The notes: generated from the letters alone by a model not told the origin. A stretch of 64,000 nt of DNA from Waddliaceae bacterium (GCA_002709385.1 PAQS01000004.1:1-64000); one strand, 5' to 3'; counted from the stretch's first letter, positions 41,732-56,300 are shown. Program-made: numbers and translations.

Positions 41732-44253
41732 CTTGTCACCAATGCTTTTTCAAACCCCAGAAAATCAAGTACTTCTTCTTCTACATGACGATTTATTCCT
41801 TGGTAGGGGTAGTTATGGAAAAACAAAACAGGGTTAAAATTGAGCTCTACAATGGCATAGTTTTCTAAAGTAGCAGGGACTCTGATATCTGGTATCATCA
41901 TGTCAAGTCCACAGAACCCTGCATTGACAGATCCTGCTGCATGAATAGCAATGTCTTTATAAGTAGGATCCATAAAATCTGTCATATCTAAAGCATCTCC
42001 ACCGGTGGATACATTGCTATTGCGTCGTAAGAAGACTTGTTGCCCTGTGGCAGGTACGCTATGAGGAGAAAGTTCTTGTGTAGCAAGAAACTCCCTTTCA
42101 TATTTTCCGATATGAATGAACGTCTTTGGTGTTTTATAGCTTCTTGGGTCGTGGTTTTTGATTTGAGCCAGTTCTTCGATGCTATGTTTACCATCTCCTA
42201 TCACATTGGCAGGAACTCGCTTTACAATACCGCAAACTTTGTTATTAATTACTAGAAAGCGGTATTCCTCACCCGGACAAAACTCTTCAACTAAAACCGT
42301 TGCGTCATGCCTAAACGCAGAACGAAGTGCTTCTTCATATTTATGTCGCTGATTGGGTCCAATAAAGAAGATGGCAATACCAAAGTTGGTATTAGAAGGT
42401 TTAACTACTAGGTGGCGATCTCTGTAAAGAGGGTAATCCTCTAACGCTAAAGCAAGATCTGTATATGCTCCTCCTTGCGGAACAGAAATTCCATTCTCAC
42501 GAAGAATCTGCTTTGTTACGACCTTGTTTTCCATTAACAAAGCTGTGATGTATGTGTCTTTAGAGGTTTTTGTCGCCTCTTTTACATACTCTACTTTGTC
42601 TCCCCTTGTCAGACGAAGAAAATTTTCTTTTCTATCCAATACTTCAACTTCAACTCCACGCTTTTTACACCCGCGAATTAAAACCTGTGTAGATAGCTCT
42701 AAGTCTTTATACTCATCAAGAATAAATTCAGAATAAAGCTCCATCTCTTCTTGCTTACTAATGGAAAGAGAGACTTCTTTTTCCAAAGTTTCTCGTATTT
42801 GCTCATTAGGTTTCTGGTTTAAAAGAGTTTGGTGATGTTCTTTACTCAAACGAAACGTAAATTCTTGATGACTTTCTTTACGTTCTTGCATGTCTGCAAG
42901 AATTTTAGCTGAAGGTGTAAGCTCTGGATTATTCAGTTTTTCTTCTTGTTGGCTAAGGTTTTCTTGGTATTTTCCTTTTGGATAAACCTCATCGAGCATT
43001 GCAGCGATAGGGCGCATCTCGTTGATCATTTCTAATCCCCAATCCCGTACAGTCGTTGCTTTTCCATCACGGTAAAGAGAAAGATCTTTCTTTCTACCGT
43101 AGAGAGCTACATCGCTTTGGTTTTGCACAAGCTCGTTATTTTCGCGAACACGTATATCAGGACTTTCTTTCGTCAGGCAATAAATCATAAACAAGTGAAT
43201 AAAACGTAATTGATCCATACCCAAACCACTTGGTAAATACGGGTCAATATCCAAAGAACGAACTTCTATGTAATGTACTCCTCTTCGTCGCAATGCCTGC
43301 AAAGCACGTTCCCCGGCCTTGACTACTTGCTTTGGACGTATACGAGAATAGTGCTCTGCTTCATCTTGTAAAATATTATGATTGAGTTGAATACGTTGAC
43401 CATCACGGTAAATCCCTAATTGTCTGTATTCTTCCTTCGATGTACGTAAAGCGTAACGCATATCACGTAGATACGTCATAATATCATTCACGGATATGGC
43501 ATACTGGGATTGGATTTTGCTGTAATACCCAAAAGGGCTCATTCTAAGTGAGGTCCCCTCTGGTGCGTAAGTTGTTTCTGGGTCTAATAAATCTAGAGCT
43601 TTATCGTCTGCTTCATGAAAAGAACGATCGACTGCCGGAGTTGCTCCAAATAGATAAGTATTTAACCAGCCCATACGCAAGAAATTACGGATGATGCGGA
43701 AATACGTATTGGAACGAAAGAGAATAAAGTCTTCTAGCTTATCAGCAAATTTTTCGTGGAGAGACCTCCAAAATTGCTGACCAAAAGAAAAATTATAATG
43801 TGTGCCTGAAATCATTTGCATGCGAATGCCATATCGCAAAGCTATACCACGGCGGTAGATATTTTTGTTTTGTCCAATATCACACGTTCCATAGTAGGCA
43901 AGAGGGATCTCATCATCAGCTGGTAAGCGCCCAGGCATACTTCCCGCCCAAAGAAATTCGTTTTTTAAGTTTTGTGCGACAAAACGCTGTACCTCTTCCA
44001 TGTAATGAACGGTAGCTCGTTGTTTGACAAACGGAGGAGTTACTAATTCGATTTGTGATTCAGAAAAATCTGTGCAAATATAAGGATGTGTGAGAGCCGA
44101 ACCTAATGAAAGGGGATGCGGCGTATCTGCGATATTACCTTGGAGATCTACTCTCAGATTTTCTCGCTCTAGACCATGCTTAGAACGCTTTAGTTGATGA
44201 GTATTTTCAGGTACACGAAGAAATTCCATTGCTTCGTCATAAGTCCAGTGCAT
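41728..44253 (-). CDS. gshAB: Bifunctional glutamate-cysteine ligase/glutathione synthetase
   Basis: The fused enzyme makes glutathione in two ATP-dependent steps. The N-terminal about 500 residues are the GshA part (LERENLRVD, YIEVRSLDIDPY, SMPGRLPADDE); the C-terminal part is an ATP-grasp (VVKPSNTNFGIAIFF, LVEEFCPGEEYRFLVI, FNPVLFFHNYP) as in GshF-type fusions. Start chosen at ATG 44253, nine bases after GGGAG, giving 841 residues, longer than the usual 750-780. Glutathione synthesis in a host-dependent bacterium points to oxidative-stress defence. It is coupled to the RpiB-like gene downstream. Confidence 0.9.
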   Translation of the reverse strand: MHWTYDEAMEFLRVPENTHQLKRSKHGLERENLRVDLQGNIADTPHPLSLGSALTHPYICTDFSESQIELVTPPFVKQRATVHYMEEVQRFVAQNLKNEFLWAGSMPGRLPADDEIPLAYYGTCDIGQNKNIYRRGIALRYGIRMQMISGTHYNFSFGQQFWRSLHEKFADKLEDFILFRSNTYFRIIRNFLRMGWLNTYLFGATPAVDRSFHEADDKALDLLDPETTYAPEGTSLRMSPFGYYSKIQSQYAISVNDIMTYLRDMRYALRTSKEEYRQLGIYRDGQRIQLNHNILQDEAEHYSRIRPKQVVKAGERALQALRRRGVHYIEVRSLDIDPYLPSGLGMDQLRFIHLFMIYCLTKESPDIRVRENNELVQNQSDVALYGRKKDLSLYRDGKATTVRDWGLEMINEMRPIAAMLDEVYPKGKYQENLSQQEEKLNNPELTPSAKILADMQERKESHQEFTFRLSKEHHQTLLNQKPNEQIRETLEKEVSLSISKQEEMELYSEFILDEYKDLELSTQVLIRGCKKRGVEVEVLDRKENFLRLTRGDKVEYVKEATKTSKDTYITALLMENKVVTKQILRENGISVPQGGAYTDLALALEDYPLYRDRHLVVKPSNTNFGIAIFFIGPNQRHKYEEALRSAFRHDATVLVEEFCPGEEYRFLVINNKVCGIVKRVPANVIGDGKHSIEELAQIKNHDPRSYKTPKTFIHIGKYEREFLATQELSPHSVPATGQQVFLRRNSNVSTGGDALDMTDFMDPTYKDIAIHAAGSVNAGFCGLDMMIPDIRVPATLENYAIVELNFNPVLFFHNYPYQGINRHVEEEVLDFLGFEKALVTR

Positions 44254-44348
44254 GCTAGGATCTCCCTCGATCAAGTGAAAAGCAAGAAGAATCCATTATA
44301 ATGATTGAGGATTTTCTTTCGAGATCCTAAGTCCTATGAAGTAATGTT

Positions 44349-47300
44349 TTATTTTTTAGATAAACTCTTCAATACTTGTCTGTAGGAAGTTCCTTGTGTT
44401 TTTTGTAAAGTAGAGCGAACCTCTTTTTGTTCCGCCGTACTGAGTTCCGCATATTCTTTTTGTACTCTTGCTTGTTGACTATCATCTATTGTGTAACCCA
44501 TCAGCAATAAAGGGAGTGCCATCTGATCCAATACATCTAAAGCTCTAGCACTAGAAGATCCGCTATTTAATAACCCTGTGTAATTAATAAGACCGTCTGG
44601 CAAAGAAAGTATTTCTATTTGAGAGTTCAATTCTTCTATTTTTTTATTGATTTTTTTTATTTCATCTTCATTTTCAAGCATACCTTTTTTTAATTCATTA
44701 CATTCTTGAATATCTTCTTCACTTTTATCTTTTTTATTATTTAATTTACTAATTTCAACTTCAACTTCACTTTTGTCTTTTTCACATTGTTCCAATTTAT
44801 CTTTATAAGAATCCATTTTTTTGTATAATTTGCTTAAAGCATCTTTTTTTTCTTTTGGTATTTTTAAACTATCTTCAATAGCTTCTTCTAAGTTTTCTGG
44901 TAGAGAGCCACTTTGATTTTTGATTTGCATAAGAGAAACCTCACCTTCTTTGTCTATTATTGGAAGATAGGCTACTGCAGAAAACTGTTCTACAGCTTTT
45001 CCTTCTTTTACTGGAGCTCTTAAATTCTCTAGGTTTCCTCGGAGATTAATGGGGTTTTGACGAACGACAACGTTACGGAGGACTTGCCTCTCTTCCTCAT
45101 CATGATGGGACAAAAGCTCTACAGGCATCGCAAAAAAATAGGAACCCCCAGTTGATCTTTTCCCTGTCAATGCATCACAAGGATACAATTCTACAATAGC
45201 CATTCTTGGTGGGGGTTTTCCTCCTTTCCAAGTTTCCAAGGTACTCAATAAACTTTTGTGGACAGCGAATTTTTTCTCTATCAAAGACTTCATTTGTCCT
45301 TTTTCTTCAATAACACCTTCGTTACGAGCTTTAATTAAATCTTGAATACTAACAATGTTTGAGCCTCGAGGAACATCTTCTTCATTTGCAGCTAGTTCAT
45401 TTAACAGAGCTTTTCTTTGTTTCTTTGTTCCCTTTGATGATTCTACTTCTGCTTCCGTTTCTGCTTGTGTTTCTGCTTTAACTTCCGCTTCTGTTTCAGC
45501 TTCTGTTTGAGACTCTCCATTAGCATTTTCTTCTCCTGTAACTTTCTTAGGTAGATAAGGAGCATACTCTGAATCCCAAGATTCCTTAATTTTTTTACTC
45601 AATATGTTGACTTCACCAATGGTCTTTTCCATTCGCTCTGAAATAAACCCTAAATCAAGAACTGCTGAAGTTATCTTGCCTAACTTTTCTTGTATTGAAT
45701 TTAAATTTTTCAACTCTTCTTCAATTTGTTGCTTAAAAGCAATTTGAGTCTCAATAGAGCCTCCACCTTTAAGAGCAGAAAGTAATTGCACCTCTATATC
45801 CGTGGATTTTATGACGGCTTTATCCATCAAGGAAATCACTTTCCCCCTAGCTGCAAGATATTCATCGCTTGGAGTTTTTCCGAATTTTTTTGCCATCTGA
45901 GCTTTGATGTCATGTCGACAACGATGCAAATGGGATTGAATTTCTTGTGTACGAGACATCAAGCTCATCACACGCTCATTTTGATCGCTTTGTTCTTGAT
46001 TTGCTTTAAGAGCATCAAATAAATAGAGTTCTCCCCCATCGGGTTTGAGATTTTTTGCTTCTTTTTCTGAAACAGCAAGAGTTACGCTGTGTCCGCCTTC
46101 ATCACCTAAAGCTCTCATTCTGTATGCAGCCTGACAAAGCTCTGCTGATCCATCGGGACCTATCGGAAGCAAGGCTTTTTTACCTTTCAGTCTGCGCAGC
46201 TTTGGTTGATCCACTCCACGAGTATCTTTTTTATTGTATCCAAAACAAGTTTCTTCTAACTCGTCATCATGTAAATCGTGCTTCTCTGCTAATTCATAGT
46301 TTTCATCTCTTTGTACTAGGCGTTGACGATTATCTGGATCGGGGTGAACAAAAGCTACGACTCGTTTTGCGGTTGTAGCAATATTTTTTACTAATTCAAA
46401 TACTGTCTTGTTATCCGCAATACCTGCTTGGTTGATAAAAGCTGCATATGTAAATTGCCCATCTGTCTTCTCCCCCATTTTTTGGACTAACCAATCTGCT
46501 TGGGCCTTTGGATCCTCTGGAAATTCTTCAACAAGAGAGTCTAAACCTTCTGGAGATGATCGAACAATACGGTAGAGAACTTCTGCAACGGCTTGGCGTC
46601 CATTTTTCTTAAAATCAGACATATTTAATAGTGGAGCACCATTAGGATCTCCTGTTCCAGTTAAACCCGCTACTGAAGGCAAAGCAAATAGTGCCTGTTG
46701 CATAGGGTTTCGAATTTGTCTTGTTGTTGATTGCATATACCCTTGAGTACTTGCCGCACGAACAAATTCCCAACGTAATTGTCTCTGCCATAGTTCATTA
46801 CCAGAAAGAACTTCTGCAATATTTTGTTTTTTATCGAGAACTTCTTGCAATTTCTCCTTTAATTCTTCATTTACATCGTTGCTACGTACTATATTAGAAG
46901 CTTGTTTGTTTAAAAATTCACTTCCTTGCGGTTTGTAACTTGCTAGAAGATAAGTCATAAGTGTTTGCATGACAGAATCGCTATATTTTGTTGTTGCTGA
47001 AACGGTTCCTGCAGATGCTGGTACCGCTACGGCTTCATTTTTGGAATCCCAATCCACACTCACGCTAAAACGGTTTTTCAAAAGAGCTACTGTAAGAAGC
47101 CCTCCCTCTAAACCTAAGGTTTTTCTTAAAACCCCTAAAACTTTATCTTCTCCCAAAAATTCGCTAATCGCTTTATTTTCTGTACCTGTAAGCCAATCGA
47201 CGAATTCTTCTTTACTATATTCCTCTGAGTCTTCGTAGAATTTCCCAGCAATCGCTTTTAAGCCTTCTTCTAACTCTTTGGAAGAAAGAGAAGCTTGGCT

Positions 47301-50300
47301 ATTTTTTTCAATAGCTTCTCTTAATATTTGAATTTTTGAATCTTCTTCATCTTCTGTATTCACAGAAGAAAATATTGTTTCTACAATCTGTCTGGAGGCT
47401 TCTCCTAAACTAGAGTCAGGCACCGACCGATCAATTTCTGCGCTCACTTCACTATTAGCTCGAGATACTCGGTCAAATTCATCAATAAAGAATGCTGTTT
47501 CTTCTTCATGAAACAAATCATACATTCCCTCTAGTACATAAATGACTTCATGAAGATTTCTACTCTCGTCTCTGGCAGAGTCTATCTTTTTTTTCAGTTC
47601 TGCAATCTTTTTTTTAAGCTCTTCTTTCTCTGTTTCTGTCTCTGTTTGTTTGAATAAGCTATCTTCACATTCTTTTTTTTCTTTATTCCATCTATCTATT
47701 TGACTTTCATGATTCTGAAAACTGTAATCCAATTCATCAATTTTATTCTCTAAAGAGGCCAGGTCTTCCGCTGTCATCAAAATGTATCCATTCTGATTTT
47801 TTGCTTGTAACAACTCTTCATAGGTATTCGTAAGCTTAAGTAAATCTTCTGTACTATAATTTTCAGTAATGACAGATCTGTCAAAATGAAACGTCGTTGC
47901 GGACATCTCAAACATTAAGCGTGTTGCTGGATCCATATCCTCTTTATTCAAAGCAAAGAGTTCTTTTGGAACCATTCCTATTGGCGTTACCCCTTCTTCA
48001 CTTAGTATTGCTAATAATGTTGGAAGAATCACTGATGTTTTACCAAGACCCATGCGTAATTCTACCAAACGATTAGGGTCTTTCATCAGAGTGGCAATAG
48101 TTACTAGCTGCTCATCGCGTAGACTAAAACCTAAAACACTTTGTGCGTAATTAATTTTATCTATATGGTTTACGACTTTTCTTTGAGCATAACGAAGATC
48201 ATTTAGAGCTTTATCAATTTCTTGTAAGCGTGCAAAAAGATTTCTATCTGCTGATTGAATGGACTGGTAGACGTTTTGAGATCCCAGTTTCCATTGCTCA
48301 TCAAGTTCTTGAATTTTGCCACTAAGTTTTTTTCGCTGACCTGATTTCAAAAGAAACTCTGGCCTTCTCATTTGGCTTAAATAATGATTGCGTTTTTTAG
48401 CAATCTTACCCAGTCTTGTTATTTCTGATTGTCCCTGACGAAGAGCCTGGAGCTGGACTGATTTTTGAGTATACTTTCGTACGTCCCGGTTCAAATTGTC
48501 ATATCCTTCTTTTTGAAAATCTCCCCGGCTTTGCATGTGTTGAAGAGTTTTGATAAGTCTCGACTGACTTATAGCCCCTGAACGTAATTGATTTCTTAAG
48601 TGGATTAAGTTTTGATCGCTTCCAGGCTCTCCTAAACGTAATTCTTGTAAAATACTTGCTTCAAGGTTTTTGAGATCTTTTTCAAGACTCAGTGATTCAC
48701 TGTTTACCTGCTCTACTAAAAGTGCAAAATCCTTGTATGCAATTTGCTTTTTCGGTTCGTATAAGTTTTTCTGATTTAGTAAGCCTTGTTTTAGTTCTTT
48801 TCCATACGCAGATTGTGGGTCTTCAGGGAGAATGCCGATAGGTGCTAGGCCTTTTTCTTTGTCAAGTTTTATATTGATTAAATCATCGATTATATTCGCA
48901 ATCCACTGGAACCCTTTTCCGTCACTCTTTAAAGCTTTTCCGTTAATTTTTTCTATCTTATCGCCATTTTGTGAGAGCTCAATTCCAAAAACACGATGCT
49001 TTGCAAGTTCTTTCAAAATATCATCTTTCTTTTCAGAATTAGAACTAGAAATGATATCATACGTTTTCCCAATATCAGGTCTCCACCTTGCCTGTTTTTG
49101 TTCACCAAGTAATTTCTTTGCCCTTTTAATATAGTTTTCGTTTTTCAGGTCATCAGAAAGCTTCTCGAAAACTTTTTGATAAGGAGTAATCAGCTGCCAA
49201 ACCGTCTGTTCATGCTCGGATGCAGATAATCGTTTTTGAACATAAAATAAAACATCGTCTAAGTCCTTACCTATATCAAATAGATCACTAACCTGTTGGG
49301 TTTTTAGAGAATGCAGGTCTCGAGCTTGAGCAAGCTGAGTTAATTGACGTAATCGATACTTAGCAGCACTAAATTTTCTTAGTGCTTTAGGTAATTTACC
49401 TATAGTACCTTTTTCATAAGCTTCTTCAGATAAACGCTTAAATTCTTCAGCAACTCTTGAGTTCTTCTTATTTCCTAGAAAATCTCGCAGCGCTTCCTTT
49501 TCTTTTACAGTTGGACGATCTCTTTCTCCCGAAAAGAACTTCTCAGATTTTTGAAGAAACTGAGAAGTCTCGTAAGTATTTGAGGTAAGTTCTTTAACTG
49601 ATGATTCTTTTTTTTGCCCTTGAAGTACCTCAATTTTGTTTTGTACACGCTTCAGCTCATCACTTAATCCTTTTTTAGAAGCTGCTCGCGTAGTGAGTTC
49701 TTCTTTATCCTGATACTTTATTTCGCTCTCCCCTGTCTCATTAGCAATCAGGATACCTGCTACAACTCCAGTAAATAACGCGCTACCTGTTTGCTTAGCT
49801 CCCATAGAGTCCAAAAAAGTGTCCATTCCATTCTCAGCAAAAAAACCTCTACTTTCCAAATCATTATAGAAATTTTTCATCTGTAAAGGATGTCGAAATA
49901 CGTCACCAATCAACCCAAGAAGTTCTTTGGGTTCTTGAAGCGCAAGCTCTCTTAAATCCGCTCCTTCTACTAGCCGCATAAGGATGTGCTGATCATTACC
50001 TAGCGCATCCATAAGAAATTCTGGAATTTCAATATCTCCTAGAGGTCTAGAATCAGGACTGGAAAATGGATGGACTTTTAAATTTTCATCCATACTTACC
50101 ATAGCTCGGATAAATTTTTGTTTAGAAGTAACTTCTAAAGTCATTTTATGAATAGGATCAACAAAAGAAACTATTTGATTCATACGTTCTTCAATAGAAC
50201 TTAACTCTCTTTCAAGTTCTTGCTTTTGATTTTCAAGTTCATTCGTGTCTTTCTCTTCGGTTTTTGCTTGTTCTATTTTTTTTGCTTTAAGCTCTATCTT

Positions 50301-53300
50301 TTGTTTCTGGGATATTTTCTGATTTTTCATTGTTTTCACTTCTTCTTGTAGGACTTCATCTACTTCCTTAAGAAGCTCTGATAGATCTTCAAGTATTTCT
50401 AATTTGTGCTCATACTTAAAATCTTCAATCTTTTTCAAAACAATAGAAATTCTTGGAATTTGTACTAAATAAGGAAAATTTCTTTTGATATTTTCCGCTT
50501 GTGTTTTGGCTTCATTTAACCCTTTTTCTGCTGCTTCAAATTGTTTACTTTTTTGATATCCAATTTGAGAAACGAGTAAAAGTTGTTTTCTCGCTTCACT
50601 TTCTACAATCTTATAAAGTTCTCTTTCATCTGCACTTAATCCTTCTGGAAGCTTGATTTCTTCAAAAATAAGAGGGAGATCTTGACTCTTCCACCCATTC
50701 TCATAGATATCATTTCGATATTCCCAGAAATTTTGCAGAAGCTCGTTGAATGTGAGTGGATTTACTCGTTTATTCAGCGTTTCTCTTTTCTCGTTATCAG
50801 AAGGATTTTTTCCAAACCTCAATAACATGACCATTAACTCTAGAGAAAACTGTGTAGGTAGACTCAGTTTAGGATTTATGCTTTGTCCTGAAAGAAGAAA
50901 GCGTTGATGAATATCTAAGTTTAAATCTTCTTCTGATAAATAAGTTGCTCTTAAACTTTCTAATTCATCGATTTCCTTTTCAGTCAAAGCTCCTACGCCG
51001 ATCAACTGTTCAGTAGAGTCATCAACCTTTATTCCTTTTAACTTACGTAAATCATCATAGATCACAGCTAAGCGATAGGAGGGGTCTGCTTCAAAGACAC
51101 TTTTTTGTTCTAATTTTAATCTCTTCTCAAAATCTCTATTGTACAATTCCATACGTACTTTTAGTGCTAATGTATCGATATGAGGTCGTTTTTCTATTTT
51201 CGATAAACTTTGTGCTCGCACTAATTGAATAATATTTTGGATACGTTGTTGATTAACTCCGTTTAGTTTACTTGTATTAATTTGATTAAGAGCTTCTTTA
51301 CTTTTTATTCGCCACTTTCTTGCTTGTGACCCTTGGGTGGCTCCCTGGGCCATGGCTAAATAATACGCAGCAAGATATAGCTGTCCCTCTGCATCACTTT
51401 TCAAAGATCCATCAGGACTAATTTCAAGAAGCACCGGTTGAGGTAATTCATTTTGCTTAAAGTGTACAGCTCCTTGCCCGACCTCCACAGAAAATTCATA
51501 GGGAATAAAAAGAATTTTTTCTTTCCCTTCTCTTGTTCGAATAGGGATTGCAAAATCTTGATAATGATCTCCAAATCTTTCCAACATGGCTTTATGAGCA
51601 TCTGGATAGACAGTTCCTAAACAATCATTTCCACGAAAGATTTCCCAATTCTTATTTTTTCTCTTTAAGCTATACTCTGTGCCTTTTAACTGTACATAAT
51701 CTACAGATGTTTTTCCTTTTAAACTAAACCTAAGTTGATTAAATGGAGACAAGCAGGAGAGTTTATTTTTGCTTTCCAAATCTTTTTGCTGTACTAAGTT
51801 ATGAGTATCTTTATAATTAGAAACACGCTCAATCAATCCTGTATCTTTATTCAAGTACACACGCAATACATCTTCTTGATTGATACTATCTTCCCTAACG
51901 AAAAGGTAGATCTGACCTCTTTTGTCTTGCCATAAGCCTCGTTCTTGTAGCAAATGATCGAATGGTGTTTTTTCTTTAACACTTGGATTAATAAACGTGA
52001 GTTCTTTCCCTTGCCACTCTCGATGTGCTTCTAAAGTATCTGCATGCATGCCATAACTTAAGGAAAATATCTGTCCTTGATGCTTAACTTTATAGGTAGC
52101 GATACCAGCTCCAATTTCTCCCATTCCTTCTTTAGGAGGAGAATGGCCAAAAATTTTCTTAAAACCTGAGTTCTTTACCATTTTATCAATTAGTGGCAAG
52201 AGCTGCTCACCTCCAGCGTCGGATCCCAGCCTTGCTCGTAAATCAATTTCTCCAAGTACCTTTTCTCCATCCATATATCGGAAAGCAAGTAGACGCTTCG
52301 GGTCTTTATTCCACTGACCGTTATTATTTAAGATATCTTCGGCTTTTTGGGGATAAAGTTTCTTTAGTAAATTTCCGAGCAACTTTTCTTCGATAACATT
52401 TTGCTTTTGTATTTCTGGAAAAACCTTTGATTCAACCCAATGTAGTAATTGAGAACGGTGTCCTTCTGAAACAACTCCAATATGGGATTGAAGAGCTTTA
52501 TAAGCATATAAAAGGACCGCTAAATCTTCTACATTCTCCAAAATTCTTTGATCTTCTTCACTTTCCCATTTCCTTTTCACGTGGGAAAGATAAAAAGCCA
52601 TTTTGGTTTGTTTTACATTACGTTCATCACTTGCATTGAAAATATTAGATTGTTGGTTTTCCAGGAGATTATAATTAGGGATTTCTTTTTTAAAGTCAGA
52701 AAAAAGGCCGTTATTTCCAATAAGAAGATTAAGTCGTATCTTTTTCTCTTTGCTTAGATCAAGAGCTCTCTCGTTCGCTCCTACAGACTGACTATACTTT
52801 ATCCTTTCGTGCTGAGCATGAATAATTGTGTTTTCTACTTCCCATACTCTTTTCCCTATAACACGGCCACTAAATGGCATAGGAGCTTCTTGTCCTGATC
52901 CATAAAGCAAGGGATTATCTAAGCCATGATTATTCCATCTATCTAAACTCGCTTTACATTGCTCTTCAATACTGGCTAAGACCTCATGTAGAAATAAATG
53001 AGCCAATGTATTCTTTTTATCATGAGCAATTAATAAAACCTCTTTTAAAACCATAACTCCATCAATCAAAGAATCTGTATTATCATCTATCCAACCTTGA
53101 AGTACTTGAGTACCAAATATGGTTTCTCTTAGTAAATTTTGTACCTCTGGATTATCTAAATACTGTATATTTTCTTTCATAAATGCGATGGTCATAGAAA
53201 TCGATTCTGGACTATACGACAAAGCACTACTTTGGCAAGCGTCCCCTCCCCCTACAATTGCAGTGACTAACTGTGTACGAATGTGAGGTGGCAAACTACT

Positions 53301-56300
53301 TTCTTCACTATTACGAAATAACTCCAGAAAGTGTTTCATATGGCTTGCTTGGCGAGAATCATCAAGAAAGCGCTTTACATCTCTTTTTTTATACTCTCCT
53401 TCCGACTGAAGCATTAGTGGGTTCAAGGTTAAGCAATCAGATGTTTTTTCTTTATCTCGTTGGAGCTGCGGAAGAGGGTGTTTTTTAATAAAAATATCTC
53501 CCATAAGCTCTTGCTTTCCTTCCTCTGAAGAAACAAGCAACCATGTGGGGCTTCCTTCATTCCCAAAGACATCGTCTTCGTTAACATCACTAGGTGTTTG
53601 AATACTTAATCTCCCAGCATGAGCAAGTAGATAGGGATTGTTTTCAATAGGAGAAGGGATTTCTTCATCCTCTATGTTTTTTTGAATACTCGTTTTATTC
53701 TCACAATGCTCATAAAGAACCTCTGAACCAAGACGCAGACTTTCTACGTGCAAATGAGAATCTAAAATCCCTTTGACCTGTGGAGGCAATTCACTGGTTT
53801 TCATTATGATTTCTATGGGATTTTCTTTGTTTAAATCAGGAATGGATAAACCAAGTTTTTCTTTTTGAAGCCCCTTACATATTAGCTTGAAACCACAGTC
53901 TACCCCTCCATCTTGCGCGATAGGAAAACGCCTTAATCGAGTCGCTCTATCTACCCCATATCTCATAATAATTTCAGATTGCCAATTAGAAGCGCTACGG
54001 CTTGCATTTTGTTCTTTACTTTGAGGTTCTAATATACTAGAAAATTCTGTTGTCCGATCGAGAAACATGTATTCCATTCCTGAAATTACCTTATGAAAAG
54101 ATCCGTATCCTGATTCATAAGATCTCCCGTCCAAATTTCTTCCATCAGTTTGATCTGATCGCGTAAAATCTCGTAATGCAGCAATTGTATTTTCATGCTC
54201 TGTGCTTGAAGAAAGCCCTGTTTTCAAATCGGAAAGAAAATTAGTTAACGAAAGAAAATCCATGGTAAAGTGATGGTAAGCTAAAGGTGTCAAAGCATCC
54301 CCTGTTTCAATTTCTTCCAAGCTACCTATATTTTGCTCATTCATGTATTCAATAAATGAAGAAAAGAAAAAAATGTTATCTGTGTTCATTGACGAATTTG
54401 TACTATTATGCCATTGAATACCATTGATCTCTCCATCTTCTAGATATTCGTATCTTTCACTTATAACACCTTTTATCCACTCTTTTTTTAAAACATGGTA
54501 TGCATAAAAAGCTCTTTTATCTTTTTCTGGTACTTTATCTAGAGGAATGTTATTCCAGTTATTTTGTTCACCTTTGTTCCATAACTCTTTAATTTTATCT
54601 CTCGGGATTTTACAGACCCAGTCCACTAATTTTTCTTGTAAGGCCACTTGCTCTTGCCGCATAAAAAGCATCCGAATGGCCTGTGTTTTGTATAGCTGAA
54701 GAACTAATACAGGGTCTTTAGATAAAGCCCCCATCTTCAATTGGCCCTCCCAAGCGGAATGTTCTAATTTTCCTAAAAGGCTCGTCCATTGCTCTCTTTC
54801 TTCAGCATTGCAGCCCAACCAAAAATCTGCGCGACCGTTTAACATGTGCTCATGGGGAGTTGCGATACTTTGTAAAGCTTGCCGGGAAAGACGTAAGGCT
54901 TCCGCAGCTAATTGCTGCTTCATAGATAAACTGGAACTTTTAACGGATTGCTCTAGTAAAGATTCAGCTTTTTCAGCTACATTTTGAAGACTTTGCAAAC
55001 AGCTCTCTCTGTGCTTTTGCATTTCAGAAGAAGAAAAAAAGTTACGGATTTTTTCTTCTTCTAGTTCTGGTTTCCAAGGAGAAAGCTTGCTTAAATCCTT
55101 AACAATCTCTTTATGCCTTTCCACAAGAAGCCTTTCTTCTCGCAAAGTTCTTAGAGCATAAGTATGTTCAGCTTCAATGCTACGCAACGCTCTATCACAA
55201 GCTACCAGTTCTTGTTTCTTTTTTTTGATTCTTTCTTCGTAATTGGGGCGTAATTCTTCTTGTAATTTTTTTAGTTCGGAAAGTTCACTTGATTCTAGGA
55301 TCTCTTCCAATTCATCAAAAATACATTCCCATTCACTTTTTTCAGGATTTCTTTGTCTTTGAGAAGACGTATCTGAGATTTCTTTGTATTCTTCGTTTAA
55401 TCTTTTTATTTCGTCTTTTGTCTTTTTGACCTTTTTTTCTTGTTCCCTAAAAGCCGCATTAGACTTTTCATTCATTGTTTCTATACATTCAGAATAATTT
55501 GATTTATTTTTTTCTGTATTAGCACCTTTTTTTATTCCTACTAAAATATTCGCAGCATGTTTTACAAGATTTTCAAGTTCCTTCAATTCTTTAAATTCTC
55601 CTATTTCTCTTAGGAGATTTTTTATGTTTTTTTCTATTATTAAAAATTTATCTTCTGTCGGCAGAGATTGTTCATCATTTTCCAGAACAAGTGTTCCCAC
55701 AATATCCTTCAGTTTCTCAAAAAACTTCTCTTCTTTCTTTAAGTGCTCTTCAAGTTCATGAATTTCTTTTTTCTTACTTAAACGCTTTTCTTCTTGCTCG
55801 ATGATCTTTTTCTCTTTATCTAAACTCTCTCCGATAGCATTTTGTAATGCATCTGTACTTGCAAAAAGTTTAAGGATTTCTAAGACATCTTTACGACTAT
55901 CTACTAAAGTTTCCAGTTCAGTTCGTAATTTGGAGTATTCGTTTTCTTTTTCCTTAATCGCTTCTGAAGACTCTCTAATCTTTGCTTCTTCACCTTCTTT
56001 AGATTCTTCACTTATCTGCTCATAATTTACTTGATCTCCCTCTAATACAGATAAGCTATTTTCAATTTTTGATTTTTCATGTAAGAGTAAAAATTCTTTT
56101 GAGACTACGTTTTTAAAAGCTAAAACAGCTTTAAAATGCTGAACAATTTGTCTATGTTGAATATTTTCAACTTCTATATTTGTAGATCGTAATTGCTGCA
56201 CAAAAACACCAATACGGTGGCGCATTAGACTCTCTGAAAGAGTTTTATTTTGAAACTGCCCTTTAATATCGGATGGAGAAGCTGTATTATATTTCTTTTT

